Positions 1-8,557 of a DNA stretch of 64,000 bases are shown piece after piece (the first letter of the stretch is position 1; each line of letters begins with the position of its first letter). The notes under the pieces were generated by a model, which was given only the letters and a program-made list of their open reading frames with translations, did not search any database and was not told the origin of the DNA. Location: contig NZ_KB907309.1 of assembly GCF_000381925.1 (NCBI RefSeq), positions 186,001 through 250,000 on the forward strand, in the 5' to 3' direction. The position numbers were made by a program, and so were the translations under genes. The stretch comes from Nocardia sp. BMG111209. Lineage in GTDB: Bacteria; Actinomycetota; Actinomycetes; Mycobacteriales; Mycobacteriaceae.

Positions 1-78
1 GCTGGATCCTCTCGTGAGATCTCGATGGATCTTATGCAAGAATTCTTCGGGGGTCTGACCGAGGCCGAGGCCGTCTGA
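1..78 (+). CDS. C-terminal tail of an unknown protein (cut by window edge)
   Basis: Frame 1 is open from base 1 to a TGA at 76-78 and encodes 25 residues ending in MDLMQEFFGGLTEAEAV. The stop is followed after only 8 bases by the ATG of the next gene, which suggests one transcription unit. Nothing in 25 residues allows a family assignment. Confidence 0.4.
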   Translation, partial: AGSSREISMDLMQEFFGGLTEAEAV

Positions 79-86
79 TCTGTCAG

Positions 87-554
87 ATGGGAGAAAACAA
101 CAAGCGCAAGCGACTGGGTCGCGTGGAAGCTCCCGCAGGTCGAGGCAAAAGTTTGCCGGAGGCGCGGCCGATTCCCATCGATGATGAGCGCTTTCGATGG
201 TCGGCGCAGTCCATCGATCATGAATACGCGGGCGAGTGGGATTGGCACCTCGCACCGAAAGAGGCAAAGGACATCCTCGATCTGCTTGCGCAAATGTCCG
301 GGCTTTCCTGGCGCGAAGTCAAGGCACAGACTTTCAATTCGAAGAACAAGACTCGCCGACTCCATCACAGCCAGTCGATCGAAACCATCTGCCCTGCTGC
401 GCAAAAACGGCTGGAAGAACTGGAAATTGCGGTATCAGAAGTCTTCCGCCTCCGACACGGCAATCTGAATCGATCGTGGGGCTACATGATTGGCCCGGTC
501 TTTCATGTCGTCTGGTGGGACCGCCACCACCGCGTTTGCCCGGTCGACTCGTAG
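87..554 (+). CDS. Hypothetical protein, 155 aa, with C-terminal WGY/HVVWWD motif
   Basis: The protein has a basic N-terminus (KRKR), a middle helical part and a C-terminal stretch RSWGY-(5)-FHVVWWDRHHRVCP. That ending resembles the last beta strands of small nucleic-acid-related accessory proteins often found beside toxin-antitoxin or phage genes (sequence impression only). It starts 8 bases after the stop of the upstream gene and overlaps two other plus-strand frames that look like shadows. Function unknown. Its place at the edge of a defence island makes an accessory or toxin-antitoxin role possible but unproven. Confidence 0.55.
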   Translation: MGENNKRKRLGRVEAPAGRGKSLPEARPIPIDDERFRWSAQSIDHEYAGEWDWHLAPKEAKDILDLLAQMSGLSWREVKAQTFNSKNKTRRLHHSQSIETICPAAQKRLEELEIAVSEVFRLRHGNLNRSWGYMIGPVFHVVWWDRHHRVCPVDS

Positions 555-919
555 CTCACCCCCAGAGGTCACCGACTACTTGCTAGCGTTCCGCGAATTT
601 CCGGCGGGTCCAGGGCGGAGACCGCAGGTCGCGAGGCTCGTGGGCAGCCCTCGTTGACGGGACCACCTGGTCTCATTCGCCAGGGACGGCCCACCCGGAG
701 CAGAAGCTTCAGGCCGAAAGTGCCCAGAGCCGCGAACTTTCCGATTTGACCGATACCCAACAGCGTCGTAGTCGCTGTAGCAGCGTTCGCCCAGGGGCGT
801 CGACGATGCACGAGCGCACACACCGCTCAGTTGTGATTTACATCACCGCCCTTCGGCCCTCCCTACGCGTGGCACCTATCGACCACCATCGCTACCAGCA
901 CAGGAAGTGCTTTACTTTT

Positions 920-938
920 TGCGCAGACATACTGCGCA
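920..938. promoter_or_regulatory. Inverted repeat, copy 1 (TGCGCAG-N5-CTGCGCA)
   Basis: Perfect 7-bp arms TGCGCAG and CTGCGCA are separated by ACATA. A second copy with the same arms and the same 5-bp spacing lies at 1084-1102. Two identical dyads upstream of the methylase gene suggest an operator pair. The arms could instead be a bipartite methylation target. Confidence 0.5.
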
Positions 939-1083
939 TGGATCCCGCGCGGAACGGTGGCCTAATATCGCTGCCGTCCCACTCTCCAGCCGGGTGCTAT
1001 CTTCTCGAACGACAGCGCCCTCTCACTCGAACACCTTTGCCGGGCGGGCATGTTTTCACAAGAGCATCATCATCCAACCCAAA

Positions 1084-1102
1084 TGCGCAGCATTGCTGCG
1101 CA
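1084..1102. promoter_or_regulatory. Inverted repeat, copy 2 (TGCGCAG-N5-CTGCGCA)
   Basis: Arms TGCGCAG and CTGCGCA flank CATTG; the symmetry extends one more base on each side of the spacer. It ends 22 bp before the GTG start of the 38-aa membrane protein, so it is well placed to overlap a promoter or block transcription. Confidence 0.5.
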
Positions 1103-1124
1103 GAGGACAGCTGGGAGTGTCGGA

Positions 1125-1241
1125 GTGAAGAGGTTCGTCGAGTTGCTGGGCAAGGCGATGCAGAGCGCAGACATGACGCTGCGACTCAGCTTGTTGATCT
1201 TGGTCGCGGCAGCGGCCTACGTCATCGTGCATTTGGCGTAG
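1125..1241 (+). CDS. Small single-pass membrane protein, 38 aa
   Basis: GTG start at 1125, with GGGAG at 1113-1117 as ribosome binding site (7-bp spacing). The product has a basic amphipathic N-terminus (VKRFVELLGKAM) and one hydrophobic helix (roughly residues 18-37, LSLLILVAAAAYVIV). It ends 29 bp before the methylase start and shares its promoter region. Too short for homology arguments. The binding site, hydrophobic segment and location argue for a real gene. Confidence 0.4.
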   Translation: MKRFVELLGKAMQSADMTLRLSLLILVAAAAYVIVHLA

Positions 1242-1270
1242 GTCACCCTCCGAGGCAGAGAGGTTCAGGA

Positions 1271-3412
1271 GTGGGAAACATCGATACTCGCTACACCGCA
1301 TCCGACGTCGCCGAACGAATCTGGCGTGCATACGCACCTTTCCAGCAAGGTCGGGACACTCGCGACGATCTCGTGAGCATGTTCGCGGTCATGGTGCTCG
1401 CGCGATTCGTCCAGACGCAGGCCGGCGGACCGCAGGACGAGTCCCGCAATAGGTGGGCGCGAGCGGTCGCAGAGGCACGCCGAGGTGCGTCGCCGCTGGC
1501 AGACCTACAGGCCGCGATGCGGATCGCAGATCTGCCTGTGGGCCTCGCGGATACCGGTCCGTTCGCCAGGCACGACAAAGACCGCCTCAATTCGCGTGGT
1601 TTCGATGATTCTCCATGGCTGGCCCCTTTCCTCACCGCGCTGGCCGTGGACCCGGCGGTGGACGAGGCTGTCCTGGCCGAGGTCGCTGCCCTACTCATCG
1701 AGCGCTACTTCCGGGAAAGTCCCAGTACGGCAGGCGAGTACTACACACCACGGGAGGTGGTGCGCTTGGTCGTCGATATGGCCGCGCTGCAGAGAGACGA
1801 CCGGATCCTTGATCCGGCCTGCGGAACCGGCGGCATACTCGCCGCCGCAGCGCGGCAAATCGCGGTGCCCGGCCGCATGGGCGGTGAATCCTTCGAGGCC
1901 CACGCCGCGGACCGCAGCAACATTCAGTTGGCAACGTTGAATCTCGCGCTACACGGTGTAGATCTACCGTCAGTCGTTCCCACCGACCTGGCAGCGATGT
2001 TTCAACGCCCGAGCTCTGCTCTTTTCGACCGGGTGTTGAGCAACCCACCGTTCAATCAGCGCCTCGGGCGTACCGACCTCGGAGCCTGGTCCTTCGGCCC
2101 GCCCCCTGAGTCGAGCGCGCGCTTCGCCTGGCTTCAGCTCGCCTGGAACCGGCTTAGCGAGAACGGGATCGCTACGATCATCATGCCGTCGGCGGCAGCA
2201 TGGTCCTCTTCCGCAGCAGAAGAGGCGATCCGCCGCAGAATGGTCACCCATGGTGCGGTGCTCGCGATCATCGCCCTGCCGCCCAATCTTTTTCACCAGA
2301 CCTCCATCCCGGTGCACGTATGGATTCTGGCCAAGGACAAGGCTCGTCATCTGCCTGCCGAAGACCGGGATCGAATTCTGTTCATCGACGCCGGTGAGTT
2401 CGGCACGCAACTCCCGCGGCAGCCCCGAATACTGGCGGTGGCGGAGACCGAACGCATCAGCAGCCATTTCCGACAGTGGCTGCAGTCGCCTCGGACGAAC
2501 GCGGGCAAGCCCAATTTTTCTCGTTCGATCACACACAAGGAGATTCTCGAGAACGGCGGAAACCTCGATCCCAGACGCTATGTTCGCGATGTGCAGGGCA
2601 TGACTCCCGAGGCGCAAGATTTCAGCCGAATACTGGATGATCTCGGCAGCCGAGACCGCACGCTATCGCAGTCCATCTTAGACCTACGCGATACCTTCGA
2701 CGATTTCGATCAGCTGAAGCCCGCGAGTCTCGAGAATTCGCGTGTGCCGCTTTCCGAGATCTGGAACCCCAAGGCGAAACAGCTCCTCGCAGGACCATCC
2801 GGAAGCCTTGTCCGCGCCGAAGAGTACGTGGACACTGAGGGCATCCCGGTGGTCATGCCCAAGGATCTGACCGACGCCGGATTCAACACGGCAAACATCA
2901 GATACATTGCCGCAGGCCATGCCGCGAAGCTGGAGCGCTTCCGCCTGCGCCGTGACGACATCGTCCTGGCCCGCCGCGGCGAGATGGGGCGATGCGCTGT
3001 CGTCGGTCCAGAACAGGACGGCTGGGTGTGCGGTACCGGCTGCTTCCTGCTCCGCGCCACAGACAAGGTGAATTCCGACTATATGGCCGCGTATCTCCGG
3101 AGCCCCAGCGCGCGCGATTGGCTGGAGTCCCGCTCCACGGGAAGCATGAACATGAAGACGATCTCGCTCAACACAATCGGCGACCTGCCGCTCGTCCTGC
3201 CCAATCTGGACACCCAGCGAGCGATCGCCGCTGTAGCAAAACAACTGGATTCCACTGAGCAGCTGCTGCGGGAGCAGCTCGAAAAGACCCGAGAAATCCG
3301 CCATGACGCCGTATTCGGCCTCCTGGCTGCGCATTCGGCCTTCGGCGGCCGCAATCGAAGTGATCGGCCTCATCGGTCCCCGGAGCCGGAGTCAGCCCAA
3401 CGCCTTGAGTAG
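1271..3412 (+). CDS. Fused type I-like DNA methylase and specificity protein (HsdM-HsdS)
   Basis: N6-adenine DNA methyltransferase joined to one target-recognition domain, 713 aa. The helical HsdM N-terminus is followed by SAM motif I DPACGTGG (about residue 181) and catalytic NPPF (about residue 258). From about residue 490 a single HsdS-type TRD follows (VPLSEIW..., RRGEMGRCAVV..., SMNMKTISL), then a coiled-coil end. The frame is open upstream to 746, but that part has no HsdM likeness; GTG 1271 with AGAGG at 1258-1262 is the likely start. Ordinary HsdS has two TRDs, so a one-TRD fusion should dimerise and read a symmetric bipartite site. No HsdR gene lies nearby. Its 3' end overlaps the convergent CBS-HEPN gene by 21 bp. 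Confidence 0.85.
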   Translation: MGNIDTRYTASDVAERIWRAYAPFQQGRDTRDDLVSMFAVMVLARFVQTQAGGPQDESRNRWARAVAEARRGASPLADLQAAMRIADLPVGLADTGPFARHDKDRLNSRGFDDSPWLAPFLTALAVDPAVDEAVLAEVAALLIERYFRESPSTAGEYYTPREVVRLVVDMAALQRDDRILDPACGTGGILAAAARQIAVPGRMGGESFEAHAADRSNIQLATLNLALHGVDLPSVVPTDLAAMFQRPSSALFDRVLSNPPFNQRLGRTDLGAWSFGPPPESSARFAWLQLAWNRLSENGIATIIMPSAAAWSSSAAEEAIRRRMVTHGAVLAIIALPPNLFHQTSIPVHVWILAKDKARHLPAEDRDRILFIDAGEFGTQLPRQPRILAVAETERISSHFRQWLQSPRTNAGKPNFSRSITHKEILENGGNLDPRRYVRDVQGMTPEAQDFSRILDDLGSRDRTLSQSILDLRDTFDDFDQLKPASLENSRVPLSEIWNPKAKQLLAGPSGSLVRAEEYVDTEGIPVVMPKDLTDAGFNTANIRYIAAGHAAKLERFRLRRDDIVLARRGEMGRCAVVGPEQDGWVCGTGCFLLRATDKVNSDYMAAYLRSPSARDWLESRSTGSMNMKTISLNTIGDLPLVLPNLDTQRAIAAVAKQLDSTEQLLREQLEKTREIRHDAVFGLLAAHSAFGGRNRSDRPHRSPEPESAQRLE

Positions 3413-4408
3413 TGCCGAAAACTTCCGGAGAACGGTGATATCCTCCAGACTTGTCGGCTTCGCGTCGAAATGCGCAATACTGTTACGTATATTTTTCACC
3501 TGGATGAGGTGGTCAATAAACATGTTACGGTCCACACCGTGCCATCCGAGGTTCTGCCAGTTCGCCTCGGCAGATGCGTTCAGCGACACTTTCTGCTGGT
3601 CGGTACGGAGCAGGCTGAGATAGTCTCCGAATACGAGATCATCGATATCGCCGGTCTTTTTGTAGCGCTGGACTTCCCGGATCGAATCCGGGCCGATTCG
3701 ATCGCGCAGGCAGGCACGCAGTCGAAACTCGATCTCGCCGACCAAGAAGAACGGCAGAGCAGTGTCGTGGAACTGATTGGTGATATCCGTCGGCGTGATG
3801 ATGCCGGTAAGCTCACCATCATTGTTCCGGACCAGCAGGTAGCCGTGCTCACACAGGCGGGAAAGTTCCCGGAACAGATCCAGATGAAGTTCGACGGTTT
3901 CCGCCTTCTCCATCGCGTTGGAAAGCGTGTGGGCTACCCCGGCCCGAAGGAATACCGCGGCCACGGATCTCCAAGTGACGATGCCCTTGAGGCTGGACGT
4001 ACCGTCGATAACGGGTATCTGCGAATACCCCTCGGTTTGCATGAGGTGCAGGGCGTACGGCAGTCCGTCGGCAAACGTGATCGACGTCAGGCCGGCGGTG
4101 GCAGACGGGAGGTCGCTGACGAGGAACGGCCGGGTCGGCAATGAATCCAGCTGAGGGTCCTCGGCCTCGTCCACCGGGTCCTCAGTGGCTTGATTGAGGT
4201 CGACGACCTTGACGGTCATGTTGAGCTTGCAGGTTGCGAAGGACGGCTCAGTAGTCAGTCCCGCATTCTCCAGCGCCGCATCGATGGTCGGAACAGATTC
4301 GAAGTTGCGATAGCGGAAGCCAAAAAAGGCCAGCAACTTCGAAACCGTCAGATCACGGCCCTTCAGCGCGTATATATGCTCGATGGTCGGCATCTCGGGC
4401 ACTGTCAC
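3392..4408 (-). CDS. CBS-domain protein with C-terminal HEPN (predicted RNase) domain
   Basis: 338 aa. The first 100 residues are unassigned. A CBS pair follows: about 107-160 (FADGLPYALHLMQTEGYSQIPVID...GIVTW) and about 168-225 (ELHLDLFRELSRLCEHGYLLVRNNDGELTGIITPTDI). CBS pairs usually bind adenine nucleotides or SAM. The C-terminal about 110 residues are helical and hold IRNSIAHF (about residue 309), which fits the HEPN signature R-x4-H with Asn after Arg, seen in ribonucleases and toxins. The GTG start overlaps the TGA of the DUF262 gene (GTGA), so the two are coupled. An alternative start is ATG at 4393. Inference: a nucleotide-sensing RNase effector partnered with the DUF262 protein. Confidence 0.7.
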   Translation of the reverse strand: MTVPEMPTIEHIYALKGRDLTVSKLLAFFGFRYRNFESVPTIDAALENAGLTTEPSFATCKLNMTVKVVDLNQATEDPVDEAEDPQLDSLPTRPFLVSDLPSATAGLTSITFADGLPYALHLMQTEGYSQIPVIDGTSSLKGIVTWRSVAAVFLRAGVAHTLSNAMEKAETVELHLDLFRELSRLCEHGYLLVRNNDGELTGIITPTDITNQFHDTALPFFLVGEIEFRLRACLRDRIGPDSIREVQRYKKTGDIDDLVFGDYLSLLRTDQQKVSLNASAEANWQNLGWHGVDRNMFIDHLIQVKNIRNSIAHFDAKPTSLEDITVLRKFSALLKALG

Positions 4409-6237
4409 CCCGCTGTCAGTTCGCGCACGAGAGTACCCTTGCCCATGGCAGTTCTCACCAGCTCCAGCAGTTGCCTGGAACGATCGGCGTAGAAAGCGTC
4501 GAAGTCATCGGCGCGCAATGTGGCCGGATCGATGACATGCGTTGCGACGATATCGTCGAACCACTCATCGCGGGTACCCGATTCGTTCGCCAACACGGGC
4601 AGATAGGAACTGGGAGCACCGACCAGACTGCGTCCGGCCCGGTGCGAGAGCATCGTCTTGTTGACGATCGAGTTGGCCTTCGCAGTGGGAATACGATGAC
4701 GAGCGCACCAGTTCTTGGGAAATACCTGCCGAATATCGACGGAGTTCTGCAGCATCGTACCGGGATTCAATGGCTCGTGGTTGTAATACCAATCCACTGC
4801 ACCCTGCTTGGCCAGCAGTGCGTAAATCCCCTTGTAGGCGGCACTGTTTCGGGTGGCCAGGGTGTCGAGCCGATCTTCGAGGAAAGCGGCCTCGGCGACC
4901 GTATCGGGCACGGTGCCGTCCGGTCGAGTCCAATCGATCAGCTGCTCGACATCGCGCGGAAACCGGCTCTCCGTTGAGCCACTGTACATTTCGCCGAGAA
5001 CGCCGCACCAATACCAGCGGGTGATCCGTTCGAGCATCCCGGGTTCGTCTGTGCGGTCCCCGAGGATCGCTCGGACGGCCGCCAATGGAACAAGTTGTGT
5101 CCGATAAGGCAGGTCGGTGGGATTGACGATGTACTGCCGGGTGAGGAAGTCACCGACCCACGCGAAGGCATCTCGCAGCTGAGGGGCGAGTCGGTCGAAA
5201 TCCGGCAGCGGGAGATTGAGCAGATCGCGCCTCTTGCACGACACCGACGCAGTGCGGCCCTCACGCTTACGCTCCCAGGTGCAGACCAGCGCAATCGCTT
5301 GCAGGAAGTCGGCGCTACTGAGTCCGTTCTCGAGGTTGATCTCCGGCTGTCCGAGCACCGGATAGGCGGTGGCGAGCTCTTTCTTGATGTCCTGCCAGAC
5401 CTCGGGCAACCGGTAGTAGTCGGAGTGCTCCCGTTCGTAGTCCCGGTTGCCGGCGTAGGTGGCGGTGAGTAGTTCGAACACGTTGAGCGGTACACCGTTG
5501 GTGTTGACCCGCTCGAACACCGAGCACACGGCGTCGGGCGTGGTGGCGGCCTCGAGTCGAATCATCGGGATGAGGAAGGACTGCACGTGCTGCAGGACAG
5601 CCTGGTCGAAATTCGACCACAGCGTCCAATGGGCATCGTCGAGCTGCACGAACTCGCGCATCCAGGCATGCACCCGACCGGTGTCGAAGACGATGTTGAG
5701 CGGGAAAAGCTTTGCGCGACATTCCGATTCGGTGTCGGAAAGGTCGAGCTCGACAGTTCGGGAGGACCGGGCGTGGACCTGCTTGTCGGCCGGGACCGAG
5801 ACGATGGCATCATCGCGGTCCGCCGGGGCAATCACAGCCTTCTCGATATCGATGTAGTACCAGCGGTAGAGCTCGTTGCCGCGAGCGTCGGTGGTACGCA
5901 CGGGAGCATCCATGAACAAGGCTTGGAACAGCGACGTCAGGCGCTGCTGCCCGTCGAGAAGCAGCAGGTCGGGTTCCGCCGGCTGTTCGGTCTCGGCCCC
6001 GGTGAGCGGACGAGCACGAAACGGGGATCGGCCGCCGGTTTCGAGGGTCATCACCACACCCAGCGGATAGTCCAGGGTGATGGTGGCGATCAGCTCCCGA
6101 ATGCGCTGGTCGTCCCACTTCCAGTCGCGCTGGAAGTCCGGGAGCTGCATGGCTCCCGCTCTGATCTGCCTCAGGACTTCCTGAAGTTTCGGGCTGTCGA
6201 GTGCCACGCTCGGTCCCCCTGTTGTCGATCGAATCAC
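4405..6237 (-). CDS. DUF262 (GmrSD/ParB-like NTPase) protein with degenerate HNH region
   Basis: 610 aa. The N-terminal DUF262 domain has QLPDFQRDW (about 33-41) and LLLDGQQRLTSL (about 90-101); DGQQR is the family's signature nucleotide-binding motif. The C-terminal part aligns by eye with the DUF1524/HNH half of GmrSD enzymes (NPGTMLQNSVDIRQVFPKNW... NSIVNKTMLS... GAPSSYL). Where active relatives usually read DIHHIFP, this protein reads DIRQVFP (about residue 500), so the catalytic histidines appear lost. It lies 130 bp downstream of brxHI on the same strand and overlaps the CBS-HEPN gene by 4 bp. BREX loci often carry a GmrSD-type accessory (BrxU), but this one is probably not a nuclease on its own. 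Confidence 0.8.
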   Translation of the reverse strand: MIRSTTGGPSVALDSPKLQEVLRQIRAGAMQLPDFQRDWKWDDQRIRELIATITLDYPLGVVMTLETGGRSPFRARPLTGAETEQPAEPDLLLLDGQQRLTSLFQALFMDAPVRTTDARGNELYRWYYIDIEKAVIAPADRDDAIVSVPADKQVHARSSRTVELDLSDTESECRAKLFPLNIVFDTGRVHAWMREFVQLDDAHWTLWSNFDQAVLQHVQSFLIPMIRLEAATTPDAVCSVFERVNTNGVPLNVFELLTATYAGNRDYEREHSDYYRLPEVWQDIKKELATAYPVLGQPEINLENGLSSADFLQAIALVCTWERKREGRTASVSCKRRDLLNLPLPDFDRLAPQLRDAFAWVGDFLTRQYIVNPTDLPYRTQLVPLAAVRAILGDRTDEPGMLERITRWYWCGVLGEMYSGSTESRFPRDVEQLIDWTRPDGTVPDTVAEAAFLEDRLDTLATRNSAAYKGIYALLAKQGAVDWYYNHEPLNPGTMLQNSVDIRQVFPKNWCARHRIPTAKANSIVNKTMLSHRAGRSLVGAPSSYLPVLANESGTRDEWFDDIVATHVIDPATLRADDFDAFYADRSRQLLELVRTAMGKGTLVRELTAG

Positions 6238-6367
6238 GTGCGGTGCGTAATACTCGATATCACAACCGATTTGGCTCTGCTACACCATTCGCATCCGAAA
6301 CCGGTCGGTTCTCTCGGGGATGCAGACGTAACGGACGATCCGTGGACGACAGCCCTATTCGAGGCGC

Positions 6368-8557
6368 TCACGATGACATGTGCCACCGCGATGATTCGGA
6401 CAGCACAGTGCGAGCGGCAGACACATCGGCCAGCCGCGCCGCGACCGTGGCCGTCGCCAGCGCTTCCGGCAGCAGTGCCGAGAATTTCAGTCCGGCCACA
6501 GCACGCTGATCGACGTCGGGCAAGGTGAGCAGATCTCGGTCGACGGCTCGGATCGCCGACTGCCACGCCTCGAGTGTCACGTCTGCGCGGAGTCGGATGG
6601 CGAAGTCGGTCGGTCGCTGGTCCCGATCGGCAACAGCATGGAGGGTCGCAGCGAGGGTCGCGTTCGCGCGATAACCCGCCCAGGTCCACCATCGAGCAGT
6701 ACCGCCGTCACGAATGATCAGCGTCGCATCGGTTGCGACCGTGCCGGCCCGCAGCTCCCGCTCTTCGGTAAGTGCCGCCCGAGCTCGCCGGGTCAGCGAG
6801 ACTTCCGGATCATCGCCCAGCAACACGGCGCGCATCGCTCGGGTCAGCTTCTCGGACAATCCACGAACGCCGACAGTCGACCATTTCGCAACTCCACCGC
6901 TGTCGGCCGGTTCGACGAAGAGCCGCCGCCGTTTCCAGTCCACGTAGGTGACCCGCCAACTGCGGCCGGCGAGCAGCAACAGTCGAGGGCCCGGCCGATC
7001 GTCGGTGAGGATCGAGGGATCGGTCCGGCCGATTTCCTGCCGCCCGGCAAGCACCGTGAACTGCGGCGGCGCGGTGAACGAGGCCGTCAGCTCCAGGAAG
7101 TTCCTTCTGCCGAATCGCTTCTCGGCCTCCGCACCGACGAACATGAGACCCTGATCCGAATCGAGATAGCCCGCCGCGAGCAGGTGCTTCAGGATCGGCT
7201 CGGCAGACCGGTCGAAAGGCGGGAGACCGTTCCATTCCTGTGACCAGATGCGGTCACCCAGCGTTCCGTTCTGCAGAGTGACGGCCAGAAGTTGTTGTGC
7301 GACAAGATGCCGCGGCTGCGGCGGAGCGATCACCGGCTCGACCCAGCCGCGACTCCACAGCAGCAGCAGCCCGGCAGCTTGGATCAGGGCATCCGTGCTG
7401 GTGGCCAGAAACAGGCAGTTGCGGATGCTGCCCGGCCGGCGGCCGGTACGGCCGATGCGCTGCAGAAACGAGGCGACGGTTGCAGGTGAGTCGATCTGTA
7501 TGACGCGATCCAGATCACCGACGTCGATGCCCAGCTCGAGCGTGGACGTCGAGACGATCACACAGTCGCGAGCCTCGGCGAAGGCTTGCTCGGCACGAGC
7601 GCGCTCGTCCGCGGACAAAGAAGCATGCGACAGGAACACCGTGATCTCGCGCTCTCGCAGCGCTGCGCCCAACTGCTCGACCTGCCGCCGGGAATCACAG
7701 AAGACCAGCCGCTTCTCGCCACGATGCAGGGCTGCGATGACCTTGGCAGCGTTGTCGAGTGAGCCGACATAGTCCAGTTCGACCGTACCGGGTGGCGGCG
7801 AGGCTCCGCCCTGGCCCGGAAGACCTTGCGCCGCTGTCGAATCGGAGGACCTACGGACTCCACCATCGGACACCGCCAGATCCGGCGCGACGACCGAGCA
7901 AGGCCGGTGACCGGCACCGGCCCCCTGCAACCACGTCAACAGTTCCGCGGGATTACCGACGGTCGCGGACAAGCCCACCCGCTGAATCGGGCGTCCGGTC
8001 ACTCGTTGCAGCCGCTCCAGGACAGCCAGCAGATGCCAGCCGCGATCGTCGCCCGCAAACGCATGTACTTCGTCGACGACGACCGCTCGGATACCGCCGA
8101 GTAGATTCTCGTGCTCGGTTTTCACCCCGATCAGCATGGCTTCCAACGATTCCGGGGTGGTCAACAGAATGTCGGGGGGTTCACGGCGGATCCGGTTACG
8201 CCGAGAGTCGGCGGTGTCACCGTGCCAGAGCGCCGCTCGGCGCCCCACCCACTGGGCATAACCGTCGATACGCGTCACCAGATTGTTCAGCAATGCCTTG
8301 AGCGGACACAGGTACAACACCGACACCCCGCGCCAGTCGTCACGAGTCATCGCGGTCAGCAGCGGAAAACACGCTGCCTCGGTTTTCCCACCGGCCGTGG
8401 GAGCCAGCAGGACCGCATCGTCACCGCGTAGCAGTGGCGCGATCGCCGCCTTCTGCAGCGGACGCAGATCGGGCCAGCCGAGCGTATTCACGATGTGATG
8501 GACCACCACCGGATCGAGCCGATCCATCGCGGCGATGGGCGCCTCGGACCCGCTCAC
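6368..8557 (-). CDS. brxHI: BREX type 2 helicase BrxHI (Lhr-like DEAD/DEAH box)
   Basis: 729 aa superfamily 2 helicase. Motif I is APTAGGKTEA (about 52-61), motif II VVVDEVHAF (DEVH, about 159), motif III LSATVGN, and motif VI QRIGRTGRRPGS; a long C-terminal Lhr-type extension follows. Helicases of this kind are the last gene of type 2 BREX operons. The GTG start overlaps the brxD stop by 4 bp (GTGA), so translation is coupled. Complete, with no lost motif. Confidence 0.88.
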   Translation of the reverse strand: MSGSEAPIAAMDRLDPVVVHHIVNTLGWPDLRPLQKAAIAPLLRGDDAVLLAPTAGGKTEAACFPLLTAMTRDDWRGVSVLYLCPLKALLNNLVTRIDGYAQWVGRRAALWHGDTADSRRNRIRREPPDILLTTPESLEAMLIGVKTEHENLLGGIRAVVVDEVHAFAGDDRGWHLLAVLERLQRVTGRPIQRVGLSATVGNPAELLTWLQGAGAGHRPCSVVAPDLAVSDGGVRRSSDSTAAQGLPGQGGASPPPGTVELDYVGSLDNAAKVIAALHRGEKRLVFCDSRRQVEQLGAALREREITVFLSHASLSADERARAEQAFAEARDCVIVSTSTLELGIDVGDLDRVIQIDSPATVASFLQRIGRTGRRPGSIRNCLFLATSTDALIQAAGLLLLWSRGWVEPVIAPPQPRHLVAQQLLAVTLQNGTLGDRIWSQEWNGLPPFDRSAEPILKHLLAAGYLDSDQGLMFVGAEAEKRFGRRNFLELTASFTAPPQFTVLAGRQEIGRTDPSILTDDRPGPRLLLLAGRSWRVTYVDWKRRRLFVEPADSGGVAKWSTVGVRGLSEKLTRAMRAVLLGDDPEVSLTRRARAALTEERELRAGTVATDATLIIRDGGTARWWTWAGYRANATLAATLHAVADRDQRPTDFAIRLRADVTLEAWQSAIRAVDRDLLTLPDVDQRAVAGLKFSALLPEALATATVAARLADVSAARTVLSESSRWHMSS

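Larger units (their letters stand above)
555..1124. other. 570-bp intergenic region with two inverted repeats
   Basis: I see no convincing gene here; the open frames on both strands lack family features. The notable content is two inverted repeats with identical arms (920-938 and 1084-1102), which probably regulate the downstream genes. Confidence 0.5.

Noticed and set aside
746..1270. Long N-terminal extension of the methylase frame
   Set aside because: No methylase-like sequence, many Arg/Ser/Pro typical of non-coding frames in high-GC DNA; it would also overlap the 38-aa gene. GTG 1271 is the better start.
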